This document shows positions 23,401 to 35,589 of a stretch of 64,000 nucleotides of DNA, piece by piece; within the stretch, counting starts at the first letter, position 1; the number at the start of each line of letters is the position of its first letter. The notes under the pieces are model-generated. The model saw nothing but the letters and a program-made list of their open reading frames with translations, was not told where the DNA came from and ran no database searches. Position numbers and translations under genes: made by a program. The DNA is from Eonycteris spelaea (Eukaryota; Chordata; Mammalia; Chiroptera; Pteropodidae): positions 12,671,001-12,735,000 of the forward strand of contig PUFA01000007.1 in the NCBI GenBank assembly GCA_003508835.1, written 5' to 3'.

Positions 23401-24690
23401 TATAAATTTTAGAGCTTCTTAAACCTTTAGGAAAGCTTTCTATACACAGATACCTTGTGTGAGCAAGTTTTTTGGCATCTCTGTGTCCCAGCTCCACAAG
23501 TCCAAGGTGATATAGATTTTCTTCTCTTAAGGGGTTGGTTGCCTCACCTCTGATAATGTCCTTGAAATTAGGTATCCTGCCCTGAAACTAGACTCTAAAA
23601 AAGGCCAAAGCTGCTTGTATGGGAAACTTTCCCTCCTTCAAAACAACCCAAAAGTCAGAGATTAGATAAAGTGTGACTGATGCTGGGGGCCTTGGGGGAC
23701 ACATATTCTAGCATTTGTGTTCATTGGCTTTTTTTGGTGGGGAGGGGTTTGTGAACCTTGGAAGGAGTCTCAGCTGTGCCTCCATCACTGAAACCAAATG
23801 GCATGAATGCTGACAGTTTGAAACCCCAGACTTCTTAAGTTCCTGGTGTACTGAAGTATTGGTTTGATGATGGCTTTGCAAAATTCTTTATCAGAGGTCA
23901 GAAAGGTGGTGTTCACAATTTATTGTTCTCCAAAGGCATTTTGTGGGAAAGCGAAATGGATGACATTTACCGTCCTGAACGTTTCCATCAAGTTCTCATT
24001 TTCCTTGCTGTTTTTCCTGTTGATTAAAGGGGTAGCATTTCTTCCAAGGTATTTCTCTCTTCCTTTGTGCTTCACTGACATTTTTTGTTAATCCACTAAT
24101 TTCATTAAGGGTAGGCTCTAATGTCACACACTTTGGACTGTGACTTTTCCCAGAATCTAGAAGGTGAAAGAAAATCAATAAAGATCAGTTGCTAAATCAA
24201 GGTCATTCTGCTTGCTTTTCCCTCTCTGTTCTCCTGACTCATTTATTCTTTCTTTGGAAAACACCCCTTTGAATGATTTCATTTGATCATTATCATAATC
24301 CTCTTTCTCAATTTTAAATGAAAGCCCGACAGCTTGCTTTTCTAGTGTGTTCTCACGTCTTTTTTTTTTTTTCTTCCCTGTACTTTTATTTCTGTAGTGC
24401 TTTACTGTGAGTCCTCAGGGCATTTGGGAATGAGATTTAGAAGGAAAACTCAATACCGGATAAAGTTACCTAACACCCATCTCAGGGTAGGAAAAAGCCT
24501 TAAAAGAGCCAGGAAAAAGCCCAAGGGAATCTGGGCTGCTGGGGGCCACAAAGGCCATTTTGTCTTTTTTCATGTGCTCCTATTATTGCTGCCTTTCTGT
24601 CTTTTATGTCTCTTTGTTCGTGGCCCTCTGCTGTGTCTTTACTTCTGCCTCCCTCTCCTTTTACACAGAACCATGGGATGTTAGATTTGG
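23401..24690. other. Unassigned sequence
   Basis: No repeat or exon recognised apart from a T run at 24359-24372. Overlapping frames at 24397-24886 show no motif. Confidence 0.45.
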
Positions 24691-24779
24691 CGTGTGGACC
24701 ATGGGAATTACTAAAACCAGCCCCTCACTTTTTTGGAAAAGGAAGCTAAGGCTTAGAGAAGTTACTATCAAAGGAGGCA

Positions 24780-25030
24780 GTGGACTGTGGCAGAGAGATT
24801 TCTCACAGGCTTCAGAAATGCAAAGGGTGGGCTCACATCCTGGTTTGTTCATTCACCAGTCCAGTGCCCTTGGGCAAGTCTCTTAACTGCATTACCATTG
24901 TATGCTGGATCTGTAAATGGGGCCGGTGATACATTCCTCCAGGGGTTGTCATGAGGGTTAAGTGAGATAATGAATTTTGCGTTCCTAGGCAGCGCCTAGA
25001 AAAACACCCCCCAAACAGTAACTCATCACC
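24780..25030 (+). mobile_element. MIR SINE
   Basis: cccttgggcaagtctcttaac, a gatctgtaaatggggccggtg block, and ttgtcatgagggttaagtgag give the forward MIR order. A reverse MIR scrap (gctaaggcttagagaagtta) sits just upstream at 24747. Confidence 0.82.
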
Positions 25031-25269
25031 AGCTAGTTAGTGGTAGTACCTGGATCAGTTCTGGTTGCAAGTATCCCACCATAATGGCCATCGTTAGCTA
25101 TCTGGGTTCTGAAACCCCGCCTCAGTCCATCCTGTGCTCTGCTTTCCAAAGTTTTCAGTCTTCGTGGCTTCAGATGTTGAAGGTGGCTTTTCGGTTTATG
25201 ACCTCATCTCACCCCTTGAAATTAATACTGCATTTTAAATTCTGCTAGATTCCCCGTGGACCCACGCAT

Positions 25270-25650
25270 GGAACATAGATGGGCGTACGAGTGGGTAGCA
25301 TTTGACTTGGTCCTTGAAGTAGGTGTAGGATTTGGGTCAACAGAGAAGGCAGACGAGAGTGCCAAGAAAAGAGAGCAGCATGATCAAAACTAGAAGCCAG
25401 GATGTGCAAGATGTGTTTGGGGAACAGTGATTTGTTTGGCAGGCCAGGAGGAAGACAGTTTCAAGAAGGCAGGACTAGCCCATTCTGAAATGCTGCGAAG
25501 GGGTGGAGGTAGGAGAAATGACAAAAAGGGATTTGATTTAGCTGTACATTCCTTCAGGAGTTTTGAAAGGGCTCCTTTAGTGGAGCAGAGAGGGCCCAAG
25601 CCAGGCTGTAACGGGCTACAAACACAGCAAGGGGTGGGGAAGTGCAGTCC
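25270..25650 (-). mobile_element. Diverged L2 remnant
   Basis: The G/A-rich order ttggtccttgaagtaggtg, then aacagagaaggcagacgag and ttggcaggccaggaggaag resembles the reverse of L2. The match is loose. Confidence 0.4.
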
Positions 25651-25854
25651 GTTCTGGTAGACCAGATATTTCCGTATGCTCATCCACAAGCTCTTCAGCA
25701 TAGGTTGTTAGAGTGAAATAAGAAATACCAAGCTCAGATAGTGTTTTTTTCATAAGCTTAATTTTATTTACTTTTTATAGCCATCCCATAATCTGAGGTT
25801 ATAGCTTTACCTTTTTTTTTGGTTTTAAAATGCCTTTTCTTTTATGAAATGGTG

Positions 25855-26025
25855 TGGTTCTCAATGCTGGCTGCACATTAGAGCCACTTGGGGAACTTTT
25901 AGAAACAGCAGAGTCCTGGCTGCACCTCAGACAGCTGATCAGAGTCAGGCCTCGAACTGGGCGGGGAGGCAGGGAAGTCAGTGCTCCTAGGTGATTTTGT
26001 TGTGCAGCAGGGGCGTGACCTTTTC
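25855..26025. mobile_element. Small hAT-Charlie MITE (MER5-type)
   Basis: gtggttctcaatgctggctg, then cacattagagccacttgggg and, further on, ctaggtgattttgttgtgcag show the inverted-terminal structure of a short MER5-type element: the end block is a diverged complement of the start. Confidence 0.7.
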
Positions 26026-26044
26026 TGCTAATGGATAGTAGGGT

Positions 26045-27355
26045 TTTTGTGGTGGTAGTTGTTTTGTTTTAATTTTTAGATGCCTTTGTTGGGCAAAATT
26101 AACAATTGTAAACTCTTGGTTCATTGCCTAACCTCATTTGTTCTTCATGTTTTCATTTTTACATATATTTAATGTTTTTCGTACTGATTTATGAAATTTA
26201 AATGGCAGGGATCCAATGCAGGTAACTTTCTAAATGACAAGGGAGAGTTTGTTACAGTTTTCCTTTTAAAGAGTTAGCCCTTTTAGTGCTTTTGACTGAC
26301 ATTTGGTGGATTCCCATTTTTAGGAATGTTGCCTTTATATGAAACAAGGCTCTCATGTGTTCGCAAGCGCAGATTGAGTGTCTGAGGATTATTGAGGAAT
26401 CAGGTTGGAGACAGGTTTGATGGATGGAAAGCCCACAGGACATCTTCCATTGGAGTCTTTTCTTGCTTCTCGTGGGGGAGAGGGTTCTTCTTGTGGTTTA
26501 ACTATGCCTTCTTTTCTAGCTGCACATGGGACGTCTTGTCCTGTCTTGTCCTTTCTGACCTTGAAGGTGAAACATCATCTTACTTAAAATTGCAGGTCTG
26601 AAATGTAGCATCATTTGTGAAACAGTCTCATTCCTGCTTTGCGGTGCTTCTAGTTATTTTAATGTTTAAAGGTCAGAATAGGAAACATCGTAAATGCAAA
26701 GCATTTAATTTCCATTAGAGTTAAAGCTTTCTAAGCCTGTGTTATAGCCAATAAAAATGATGATGTTTAACTCAGTTAATGTTCTGTTTCTTACATAAAT
26801 ATTTTATATGAACAACACAGGGAGAAAAGTCTATATGTTGATCCAACATTATGGCCAGTGGCTATTAGAAATTTGTCTTCTTGGGTTATTATATTAATAA
26901 ATCCTGTTATTTATATCAAAATTGTAAAAAGAATTACATGTATTGTTCTTGGGGCTTGTTCTGCAGACTAAGTATACTGGCTAAATCTTGCTAATATAGG
27001 CATTCCCTGAATTACTAACACCCTTATAGACTCGCTATAAATAAGACTGTGTGGGCTGGGCTGTGCTGGGAAAGTAGCTGGGTTCCACCACAGGAAAGGA
27101 AATGGTGTTTCTGGGTGCTGCCTTGCTCTAGTATTAGTGCTGAAGTACATGGTGTTGTATAGTAAAGAGTGTCTTAATAGATCGCCCCTTAACCAGCTGG
27201 CTGTATTCATTAGCGTTTGTCGTTTGCTCTGTGACCGATGGCAGGGCCACCAGACCACTCATGGTTGGGAAGCTGGGACCTTTTCCCACCAGGGAGAATC
27301 AGTTGTACTTGTTCCCAAATCTGTCGATGTCTGTTTGATGACTTCTTTTTGTGAT
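26045..27355. other. Unassigned, AT-rich in its middle part
   Basis: No repeat recognised. The portion at 26600-26960 is AT-rich with a low-divergence look but no known family. Frames at 26392-26601 and 26968-27258 have no motif. Confidence 0.4.
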
Positions 27356-27360
27356 TTCTT

Positions 27361-27437
27361 CTTTTTAAAATGAAATGTATTGGGGTGACATTGGTTGATA
27401 AAAATATATAGGTTTCAAATGTACAGTTGTATAATGA
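27361..27437 (-). mobile_element. L1 3' tip
   Basis: tattggggtgacattggttg followed by ataggtttcaaatgtacag is a block I associate with the 3' end of laurasiatherian L1, read antisense. Only the tip is present. Confidence 0.75.
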
Positions 27438-27439
27438 TT

Positions 27440-27660
27440 TCTTAATTTATTGAAATATGTAAACTGATTGAGTATTGGTTGAAAGATTACATACAGTAAT
27501 CTGCTATGAGATAGGTGCTGTTATCCTCTCCTTTTTACAGACAAGGAAACTGAGATAGAAAGAGGTTAAATAACTTATCTGAGTAAGTAAGTAACAGGTG
27601 CAGGGTTTGAACCCATAGTCCAATTCCAGCCATAGTCTTAACTGATACACTGTACTACCA
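27440..27660 (-). mobile_element. MIR SINE
   Basis: tttttacagacaaggaaactg (27531), then aataacttatctgagtaag and gggtttgaacccatagtcc (27603) give the reverse MIR core. Confidence 0.87.
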
Positions 27661-27664
27661 GGGT

Positions 27665-28800
27665 AATATTTATAACCAAAGCCTTTCTAGGAGGGACTAT
27701 GAAGAGTTTTCATAGCCGACTGTGGGGACCGCAAACCCCATAAGATTCCCCATTTAAAAGCATCTCATTTTCACATGATTTTCGGGAATACTGCACCAAT
27801 ATCCCCCTTTCTGAAGATGAATAATTTACCTTCACTTTCTAAAGCTTGAGAATTTCGGTGGCAACGAAACCAGTTTTACTCTGTTTACCCCCAAATTTCC
27901 CAAATTTATTTGAAAATTCTTTCATTAAGAATATCTATTACCATTCCGCAGTGAGTGGTCTATAAAAAACATAACTTTTGTTGGATGTGTACTTAGAATA
28001 ATTCATTCCAGGAGAAGACGTGTTCCCTTAACAGTGCTCGCTTAGGATTGTTACGCTGTCATTTAGCATAATATGTAAATATTTAACACTTCTTATGCCT
28101 TTGGTCTTTATTTTATATTCTAGCATCGACTGTGTAGTTAATGATCTTGACTTTTTTATTGGGTAAACTATAATCTATCCTTATTAACAGGCCGAGCAGT
28201 GTTTCAGGCACCAGGGAAACAAAGAAAGTGGCAATTATGATAATGAAAAATTTAACAGATCGTCTACGCGAACTGCTGGTGTGGACCTCTGCGCCATAGC
28301 GAGGCCCAGATGCCTCTTGCATCTTTGCAGAGCTGTCCTTTTAGACTTGTTGCAGAGGGTGAGAATACTTGTGTACGTTTAGTTAGGGTGTTTACATTCG
28401 CGAAAAGAAAATCAGAGCAAGGGTCCAAAAAAGAATTTGTGTGTGAGGACATGCAATCTTCAGAATCTCGACGTTTCTGGAAACAGAGAATATTTGAAAT
28501 GCTCTGCAAACGCCCGGGGAACGTCTGAGACGGCCCTTGCCAAGCATTTGTGACATTGTTTCTTAATTCAGCAAATCTACTACTTTGTGTGTTGTCGATT
28601 AGCACACAAGCCAAGAAGTCCGTTAAAATTTTAATTGGGAGTTATGAAGATCATCATAAATGCGTTCTGCAGCACCCTTGAGTGCCTTCAGAATCACACA
28701 GAAATTAGGCTGTGTGCAGTACAGAGTCAGGATGAAACAAGAAGTATATTTTATGGTATGGTAGTTTATGAACTGAATAATCCATGGATGATTAGATAAT
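27665..28800. other. Unassigned, repeat-free stretch
   Basis: More than 1 kb with no recognised repeat. The sub-segment 28255-28560 is richer in CpG than its surroundings (for example cgtctacgcgaac at 28261 and aaacgcccggggaacgtctg at 28508). Two opposing frames, 28264-28614 minus and 28310-28528 plus, cover it; neither shows a known domain. Confidence 0.4.
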
Positions 28801-28804
28801 CTTA

Positions 28805-29340
28805 TAAAAGAGCTTTTTAAAAATTATGGGAAAAGACACATAACATGAAATTTACCATCTTAACCATTTTTAAGTGGACAGTTCAGTAGTGTTAAGTATA
28901 TTCACAGTGTTATGAAACAGATCTCCGGAACTTTTCTATCTTGCAAATGGAAAACTCTATCCCCATTAACACAACTCCCCATTTCTCCCTGCTGCCAGCC
29001 CCTGCTAACAACTATTCTATTTTCTGTCTCTATGAATTTAAACGCTTTGGATCCCTCGGATAAGTAGACTCCTACAGTACTTGCCTTTCTGTGTCTGGCT
29101 TATTTCACTCAGCATAACATCTTCAAGGTTCATTCATATTGTAACATGTTACAGGATTCTTTCCCTTTTAGGGCTGAATAATATTCCATTTTGTATATGC
29201 ATGTGTGTGCATATGTGTGTGTATGTATGTGATTGTATGTGTATGTGTATGTGTGTGTGTGTGTGTGCCACTTTTTTTTTTTATCCATTCGTTAGTTGAT
29301 GGATGTTTGGGTTGCTTCTAACTCTTGGCTGTTGTGAATG
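28805..29340 (-). mobile_element. L1 3' UTR fragment
   Basis: cataacatgaaatttaccatc (28841), cagttcagtagtgttaagta, then ggcttatttcactcagcata (29098) and ggctgaataatattccatttt (29171), and after the TG repeat, ttgatggatgtttgggttgc. This is the classic antisense L1M 3' end. Confidence 0.9.
29200..29268. repeat. TG/ATGT microsatellite within L1
   Basis: Alternating TG with ATGT variants; it grew inside the L1 3' UTR where the consensus has a short TATG stretch. The short frame MCVHMCVYV.. here is an artefact of the repeat. Confidence 0.9.
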
Positions 29341-29379
29341 TTGTAAAAAGACTTTAAAAAAAAGATGCATAGTTTCTAT

Positions 29380-29990
29380 TATAGGCAAGTAATATAGTTA
29401 ACTTAACAACTCTTCTATTGATGGATTTGTAGGTGACTTTTGTTTTCCCCCTACCTGAACATCTGATGAATGTCTTTCACATAAATCATTGGTTATGTTT
29501 CTATTTCCTTAGAATGAATTCCTCCATAGAGTTACTGGATCAGAAGGGGTGTACATTTTTAAGGCTTTTGGCACATGTTATCAAATTATCTTCCATAGCT
29601 GTATGAAAGTGTGGAAGGAACCTGTTTCTCCACACCTTTGCTAATGTTGGGTATTGTCATTATAAAGCAAAACAACAACAGAAGATTTGCCAATTTGGTA
29701 GTCGAAAATGGTTTCATATTGCTGTTTTAATGTGCATTTCTTTGATTGCCTGCAGAGAGGCTGAACTTTGTTTTTTCATCTGTTATTAGCTATTTGTATG
29801 TGCATGTACATTTGAAGAGTGTATTCACATTTTTTGTCCATTTTTATTAAAGCACTGTATATCTTTTCCTGCTGATTTTAAGACCTCTTTATAGAGTCAT
29901 AATACTAAGTATTATATGTTACAGGTATTTCTCCCATTTTATCATTTGCCTTTCAATTTTTATGGTGTTATTTGATATCTGACATATTAC
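29380..29990 (-). mobile_element. Older L1-type LINE fragment
   Basis: gagttactggatcagaagggg (29529), then tttaaggcttttggcacatg and atgtgcatttctttgattgcc (29729) and tttctcccattttatcatttg (29927) match an ancient L1M/HAL1-like ORF2 3' end read antisense. It abuts a different L1 and is clearly more diverged. Confidence 0.72.
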
Positions 29991-30149
29991 ATAGCCACGT
30001 CAATAAATCTTTTCCTTTATGGTTTCTTTGTTCTGTGCATTACCAATAATAGTGGTGAGATATATTAGGCAAGACAACTCCACTTGTCCTGCCTTCTGAT
30101 CTAGTTCAGAAAGACAGGTGACGTTGTAGCCATGTTAGTTTGGCACATT

Positions 30150-30240
30150 TCATACTCATTCATTCATTCATTTACTCAAAAATATTTATTGATTGTCCAC
30201 CATGTTCTGTATTAAGCACTGGATTGCACAACATGCACCT
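30150..30240 (-). mobile_element. L2 3' tip
   Basis: tcattcattcattcatttactc, a tatttattgattgtccaccat block, then ctgtattaagcactgga is the reverse of the L2 3' end. Confidence 0.75.
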
Positions 30241-30244
30241 TGAT

Positions 30245-31415
30245 TGCATGAATATGGTGCCCATACGTGATGGATTTTTACAGATAGTCCCAATTTCACA
30301 TATTCTACCTCATTGCCAGTCTTAGGTGTCAGACTCCCTGTTCTGAATTTGGCTTTCGAGTGTATAGATGTATTATCTTTGGGTAACATGTTCACTGGGA
30401 ATCCTCCTTTGACTGCCTACACCTGGACTCAGAAGGCAAGTATATCATCCAGGATGCAGCCGGAAAGGGCCAAGGTCCTGCGGCAGGGGAAGGTGTGACT
30501 GCGAGGCGAGCATTACTCCTGCTGGTCCTAAGAAGGAACAGCAATCTGTTTGGGATACCCAGGGGCACAGCCAAGTTTCTGTCCTCTCTCCCTGGCCCAC
30601 ACTGCTCGTCCTGGCGCAGTCGTTTTGCCTTTCTAAGCTACACAGCAAGTCCAGGCCTAAGATGGGACTTTCACATCCTTAGGCTTCGTTACACTGTTGC
30701 CATGGAGAGAGCCAGAATGAAGAAGCCACAAACACTGATGATTGCCTAGCGTTTACAAGATACTTTTAAGTAGCAGCCAGCCCCAGACACACAGCAGCGT
30801 GAGCATCTGTCCTGAGGTGGGGTGAATACCCCTGAGTCAGAGGTCCTGAAAGCCCTCCATGAGAGATGTCCCCACCTCCTTGGACTACAGGGCTTCTGAG
30901 GATAACACTGATTGATAATCATTAGAGTCCCACGTGGGAGTATTGTGTCTTCATTGCATTTGGTTTCGGCCCTTGCTCAGGGCCAGGAAATGAATTTTTT
31001 AAAATCACACTGTTGTATTGCAGTTGGTCAGCTGCCCATTCCTAAAGTACTCTCCTTTGGGATCCCAAAAAGTTTGTGGTTTTTTTCCCTAGTAAGTCTG
31101 TATAATTCATAACAAACGCTAGGGGATTATTCTTTAATCGTCACTTTGAGGAGAAGGAAATTGAGCCAGACTGACCCTTACCAGCCCATGCATATGGCTG
31201 GAAGGTGTCAGGGTGACTTTCAGTGTATTTTGGTCTTGTCTCCAGCTGGCCTCCCGCTGGATTATGAGACAGTATAAATTCAGAGCCCTCTATTCAGAAA
31301 ACCCACTCCTCTGATCGTCCTGGGCACACTGGTAATTCTATCCGGTGTCCGGAGGGTCAGAAACTCGAGAGAAAACAATCTACAGCTGCGCTAAGAGAAC
31401 TTCCTGTGTTTTGAT
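30245..31415. other. Unassigned, moderately GC-rich
   Basis: No recognised repeat. Overlapping short frames at 30392-30749 on both strands have no domain signature. Repeat-free and slightly CpG-richer than average at 30470-30620. Confidence 0.4.
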
Positions 31416-31424
31416 GGAAATGTT

Positions 31425-31600
31425 TTCCATCCACTCCGTCCCGTGCAGCGGCCACATGTGGCTACTGAACCCTTGAAATGGGGCTAGTGCGACTAGGGAA
31501 CTGAATTTTCAATTTCGTTTCATTTTTGTCAGTTTAAATTACGGAGCCAGTTTAAATTATGGCTAGTGGAGAGCGTGTTGCGCAGTGCGGATCCGTAAAG
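31425..31600. mobile_element. hAT-type repeat fragment
   Basis: ggccacatgtggctactgaac then ccttgaaatggggctagtgcg is a hallmark of a hAT-type mammalian repeat. The same family is probably represented by the short intact-ended copy at 58237-58367. Confidence 0.6.
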
Positions 31601-31604
31601 CACT

Positions 31605-31850
31605 ATGTCCGTGCTCTTCAGACTTTTTCGTTGTGACTCACTGCGGGAAGCACATGGTATCCTGCACAGACATGCATGTGGCACCCACACACACGCGTCG
31701 CCAGTTTTGCCAAACACTGCGTAGCCTCGCCACAGGTGGTGCCCACCGGTATTCTCTATTTGATTCTGTCTTATTTCATGTCTAAAGGAGCTGGTTGCAA
31801 CTTGGTGAATTGATTGTGTGACTCACAAGTGGGTCGTGGCTCCTGTATTA
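31605..31850. mobile_element. hAT-Charlie repeat
   Basis: Blocks in order are ttcagactttttcgttgtgac (31618), cacactg-like motifs, attctctatttgattctgtct (31752), a ggttgcaacttggtgaattg block and actcacaagtgggtcgtgg (31821). The last part matches the end also seen at 19245-19325. Confidence 0.65.
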
Positions 31851-32235
31851 TCTGCCCCCACCTCCAGGCATGTCCTGCATCTCATCTGCTGTCTCTGCCT
31901 CTGGCCTCCTTGCAGGGTCTTTGCATTTTCCGTTCCCTCTGCCTGATACCATTTTCCTTCTATCATCTCATGACTGCATTTCTTACACTCTCAGGCTTTT
32001 CCTCAAATGCTCACCAGAGATTTCCTCTTATAACCACCCGACTCTAGGGAGCTCTCATATCCCACTTATCCTGCTTGGCTTTTCTTCATAGCAGTGCTCA
32101 CCACCTGAAACATAGTTACTGTCTGCCTTCCCGGCCGGGATATCACCTCCCTGAAGTCAGAGACTGTTTTGTTTGCTGGTATGTCCCAGCATCCAAAATA
32201 GGCATTCAATAAATATTTGTTGAATAAATGAGCTG
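31850..32235 (+). mobile_element. L2 LINE 3' UTR with intact tail
   Basis: gggtctttgcattttccgttc (31916), ctcaaatgctcaccagag (32000), tatcacctccctgaagtcag (32141) and ataaatatttgttgaataaatg (32211) make one of the clearest L2 3' ends here. Confidence 0.9.
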
Positions 32236-32239
32236 ACAC

Positions 32240-34225
32240 GGCCCATGACCTTTCTCAGGTTTTTCGTTATGGTTTTATCTGCTGAGTGGTTTGAGTCTTC
32301 CTTGGTTCCTTTGGAGTTACTGAGCTTATAGCGGTGGCCTGGCTCATGCTCGGGGCACTAGGGATGGATATGCTGGGGGAGAAGGTGGACACGTCTCTGT
32401 CCTCTTGGAAATTTTAATTGGCTTTTGGGCCTCTGTGTAGGGGTCTGGGAACGTTATGCTGGAGGTTGCCTGGATAGGTACTAGGCGATGAGAGGACTCA
32501 GTGTGGAGAGTTTGTAGTTTTCAAAAGTATAAGCAGCCCTTAGTAGGGCTGCAGAGGGGTGGGGACAGCACTGCATGGAGGCCCAGGAAAATAACCACGA
32601 ATGGAATTTTACACTGAAGCCCTGGAATACTGGCCTTGTGGCTCATCTTAGCTTATATTGTAGATCCCATGAGAGTCTGAGACTAGAATTCAGTCTCATT
32701 TCCATGCCAGAAGCTCTCCCTATATCTCTTCATGATTTTCTCTTACGTTTTCCTTTCAACATGGAAATAAAAATTGCCAACCTAAAAAAAATTATTATTG
32801 CTTCCGTGCTGAGGGGCAAGCTTTATGAGAATTGAGTAAAGGGTTTGGTGGATAGCTATCTCATTATAATCATACCTTGAAATTTTTATTAGCCAATCTT
32901 TATACTTGATGATTTCTGCTTACACCACGGATATGTTTGTAGTTCTTGAATCTGTTTTAAAAGCAAAAATTGTTTCTATTCTCAGTCTGTTTTCCCTCAT
33001 TTTTTCTTTATAGTCAGATTTATTATTCCTTAGACTTTCCCTCTGTCGTTTATTAGAGAGTCATCAGGAATGTGCTATTTTTTTCTCTTTTGTTAAGTGT
33101 ACACATTAAATATATTTTTTTTGAATGGCTTTCTGTTTTTCAAGAGGAAGTCTTCAGAGAGAACCTATTAAATATTAAACCTCCATGTAATAAACAGTAG
33201 AGCTGGGCCAATACACCCAAAACTTCTGAGCAATCTATTTATATTGCACACTCGAGCTTTTAGCTGCATAAATTTTACAGTACATCATTTGATACTATTT
33301 CTGATAAATATTCCCATGTGATTAAATCATCATTTTATGATTCTTGTGCACAGAAAGAGCATCCACAAAGCTACTCCCTACTCATCCAGCTCAGACGTTA
33401 AGACTTCTGGTTCACATTTCAGAAATCTTTTATTAATTTCACTTGAGTTGTTCTAAAGATGTCATGTGGATTTTTATGGAACAGTTTTAAGTAAGAAGTA
33501 CCCTTTTTGGTGGGTTGGAGGGAGTAGGGTTGAACCGCCTGCTAGGGAAACCCAGAAAAGGGAACCTGAAATGATAGAGAAGTTGTATCTTGATGGTCGT
33601 GGTTAGTAAATATTTACAGCGAAGTCTTGAGATGCAGCTCTGCAGTTTTGTTGGATACACGGTTCACAACCACGAACATATTCGATGAGCTTGTGGAGCA
33701 GGCGTCTGGCGCCGCGGCAGGCTGCAACCACACTCCCACTTGTTAGGGGTGGCGTGTCTGGAGGCATCCCGTTCTTTCACTAGGTTAATGCAGTGGTCCC
33801 CGCTGGGACTTTTGATCTCCGTTGATGGAGCTCGTGGGAGAGTGACAAGGGCTCCTCTAGTCCTGAAGAATGATTGTTGCTTTGCAGCCCCAATGAAGGT
33901 AAAGCTAATAGTTTGTGTCTTAAATAATGGGTAGTTCGTTCTGCAAGCAAATGAGCCAGATCCTGCCGCCTGCCAAAGCCCCTCTGGAGGCGCGTGGAGA
34001 GTGCTCGCTGGGGTGCGTTAACTCCCTCCGCATCATGGGCCCTGAAAGCCCCTCTTCTCGCTGTGGAAGGTGTTAGTGGAAATATTGACTCAGGGGCTGA
34101 CAAGGAAAAAGGAGACAAGAAGACTGTGTGGGGAGAGTGGGCAGAGGGGCTGTTGCAGTAGAGCGGGGGGTGGGGGGTAGCAGATCCGAGAGGAAAGCCC
34201 AGCTTGTGAGGAGAGGGTGTCCTAA
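32240..34225. other. Unassigned; weak L2 trace at about 32345-32415
   Basis: Apart from a loose L2-like scrap (ggatatgctgggggagaagg near 32368) nothing is recognised. The AT-rich part at 32860-33400 and the GC-richer part at 33640-34170 show no repeat family. Frames at 33740-34118 on both strands have no motif. Confidence 0.4.
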
Positions 34226-34231
34226 TACGGG

Positions 34232-34425
34232 GGCTTTAAAACTTCCCGTGATTCCTTGCTATGCCCAGTGTGAGCTGTGGACCCCTAGCAACAGCATCAC
34301 CTGGAAGCTTGTTACAAATGTAGTCATAGACCTTACCTTAGATTTACGGATTCAGAATCTGCACTTAAGCAAGATCTCCAGGTGACTCATATGCACGTTA
34401 AAGTTTGAGAAATGCTGAAACACTT
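34232..34425. mobile_element. hAT-Charlie MITE (MER3/MER5-type)
   Basis: caacagcatcacctggaagct (34289), a gattcagaatctgcactt block (34349), and ctccaggtgactcatatgcac (34376) then gttaaagtttgagaaatgctg give a complete short MITE with a recognisable 3' terminus. Confidence 0.8.
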
Positions 34426-34635
34426 TCATTTTAATACACTTACAGACCCTTAATCAAGCATTAAAATGTTAGCAGGTTAGTAAGTCATTCAAATACATGC
34501 TAGTTTGTAGCCCCCTCCCCCATGTTTTAGGGAAAGAAGAGCTGGGTAACAACAATAATATGAGTTTAGTTGGGAATGGAATGGGCGGAGATTTTAAAAC
34601 GGTTTTGGCCCTCATGCACCATCACCAACATGGAC

Positions 34636-34815
34636 TCAGAACGGCGCCTTTCAGACTTGACCTGGCATCAGAATTACCCGAGGGCTTATTAAAACAAAGA
34701 TTCTTTGATCCCACCCCGGAGTTTCTGATTCAGTGGATGCGAGGTCGAGAATTTGCATTTCTGACAATTTCCCTGGTGATGCTGCTGGTCTGGGGACCAC
34801 GCTCAGCGAATCACA
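34636..34815. mobile_element. hAT-Charlie MITE, second copy
   Basis: gacctggcatcagaattaccc (34658), tttctgattcagtggatgcg (34722), then gaatttgcatttctgacaat (34749) and gatgctgctggtctgggga (34777). It is a neighbour of the copy at 34232 but a different sub-type. The 154-codon frame at 34497-34961 runs through it. Confidence 0.8.
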
Positions 34816-35099
34816 CTCTTGAGTATCATTCTGATCCCGGCAATCACGTGACACCTGTCCGCCTGTGCCCTGAGAGTGGTGTCCTGGAGCCAGGGTGGCT
34901 GCCTCTCTGCCAGGTGTCTCCCCATGCCTCTTCACTACTGCTTCCCAGAGTGTCAGCCTGATGCGCCTGCACCTGCAGATTCCCAGGGTACACCCTCGTG
35001 ATCTTCCGAATCGGAATTCCTGAGTGGGGCACAGGATGGTTCAAAGACATCCCCTGGTGACCCTTCGGCACACATACAGTATACACCATGGCCCTGTGT

Positions 35100-35585
35100 G
35101 TGCCTTCTCAGATGTATTGCATTCCCAGTGTCTAGGGCGTGTTTTGCCTTTTTCTTGGCCCTTTGTCACTTTGCTTGGGCCACCATGGCACTTGGAATGC
35201 CTTCCCACACCTGCTTACCTGCCAGGATTCTCACATCTTTCCAGGTCTCCCTCAGAAGCTCCCTCCTCCTCATGCCCCCTCCTCTTTCTGAGTTACATTT
35301 ACAATCTATGGCAAATGTAGCTTATTGTGAAATGTAGGTCAGTGGACATTGCCATTAAAAACAAGGGAAAGAGTAAGAAAGCTTGTGATTTCTCAAAGTT
35401 GTTACGTGTTGAAAACCCAGTGGTACATTGCACAAACAGCACTGTCCCTCTGGCTATTAGGTATGTGATTATGTCCCCCACCTAATGTAGGCTCCTGGAC
35501 AGCCGAGACTTTTGTATTCATCCATTTGGTCCCCCATGTACCTGACTTAGAGTAAGTGCTCAACAAATATTAGTTGAATGACATA
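35100..35585 (+). mobile_element. L2 LINE 3' UTR, with an unrelated middle
   Basis: ggcacttggaatgccttccc (35188) and gattctcacatctttccagg match the L2 body. A less clear 35330-35430 section follows, then ccacctaatgtaggctcctgg (35479) and gtaagtgctcaacaaatatta (35552) form the L2 tail. Confidence 0.75.
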
Positions 35586-35589
35586 AAGG

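Noticed and set aside
34497..34961. 154-codon frame as a gene
   Set aside because: It spans a hAT MITE and has no domain.
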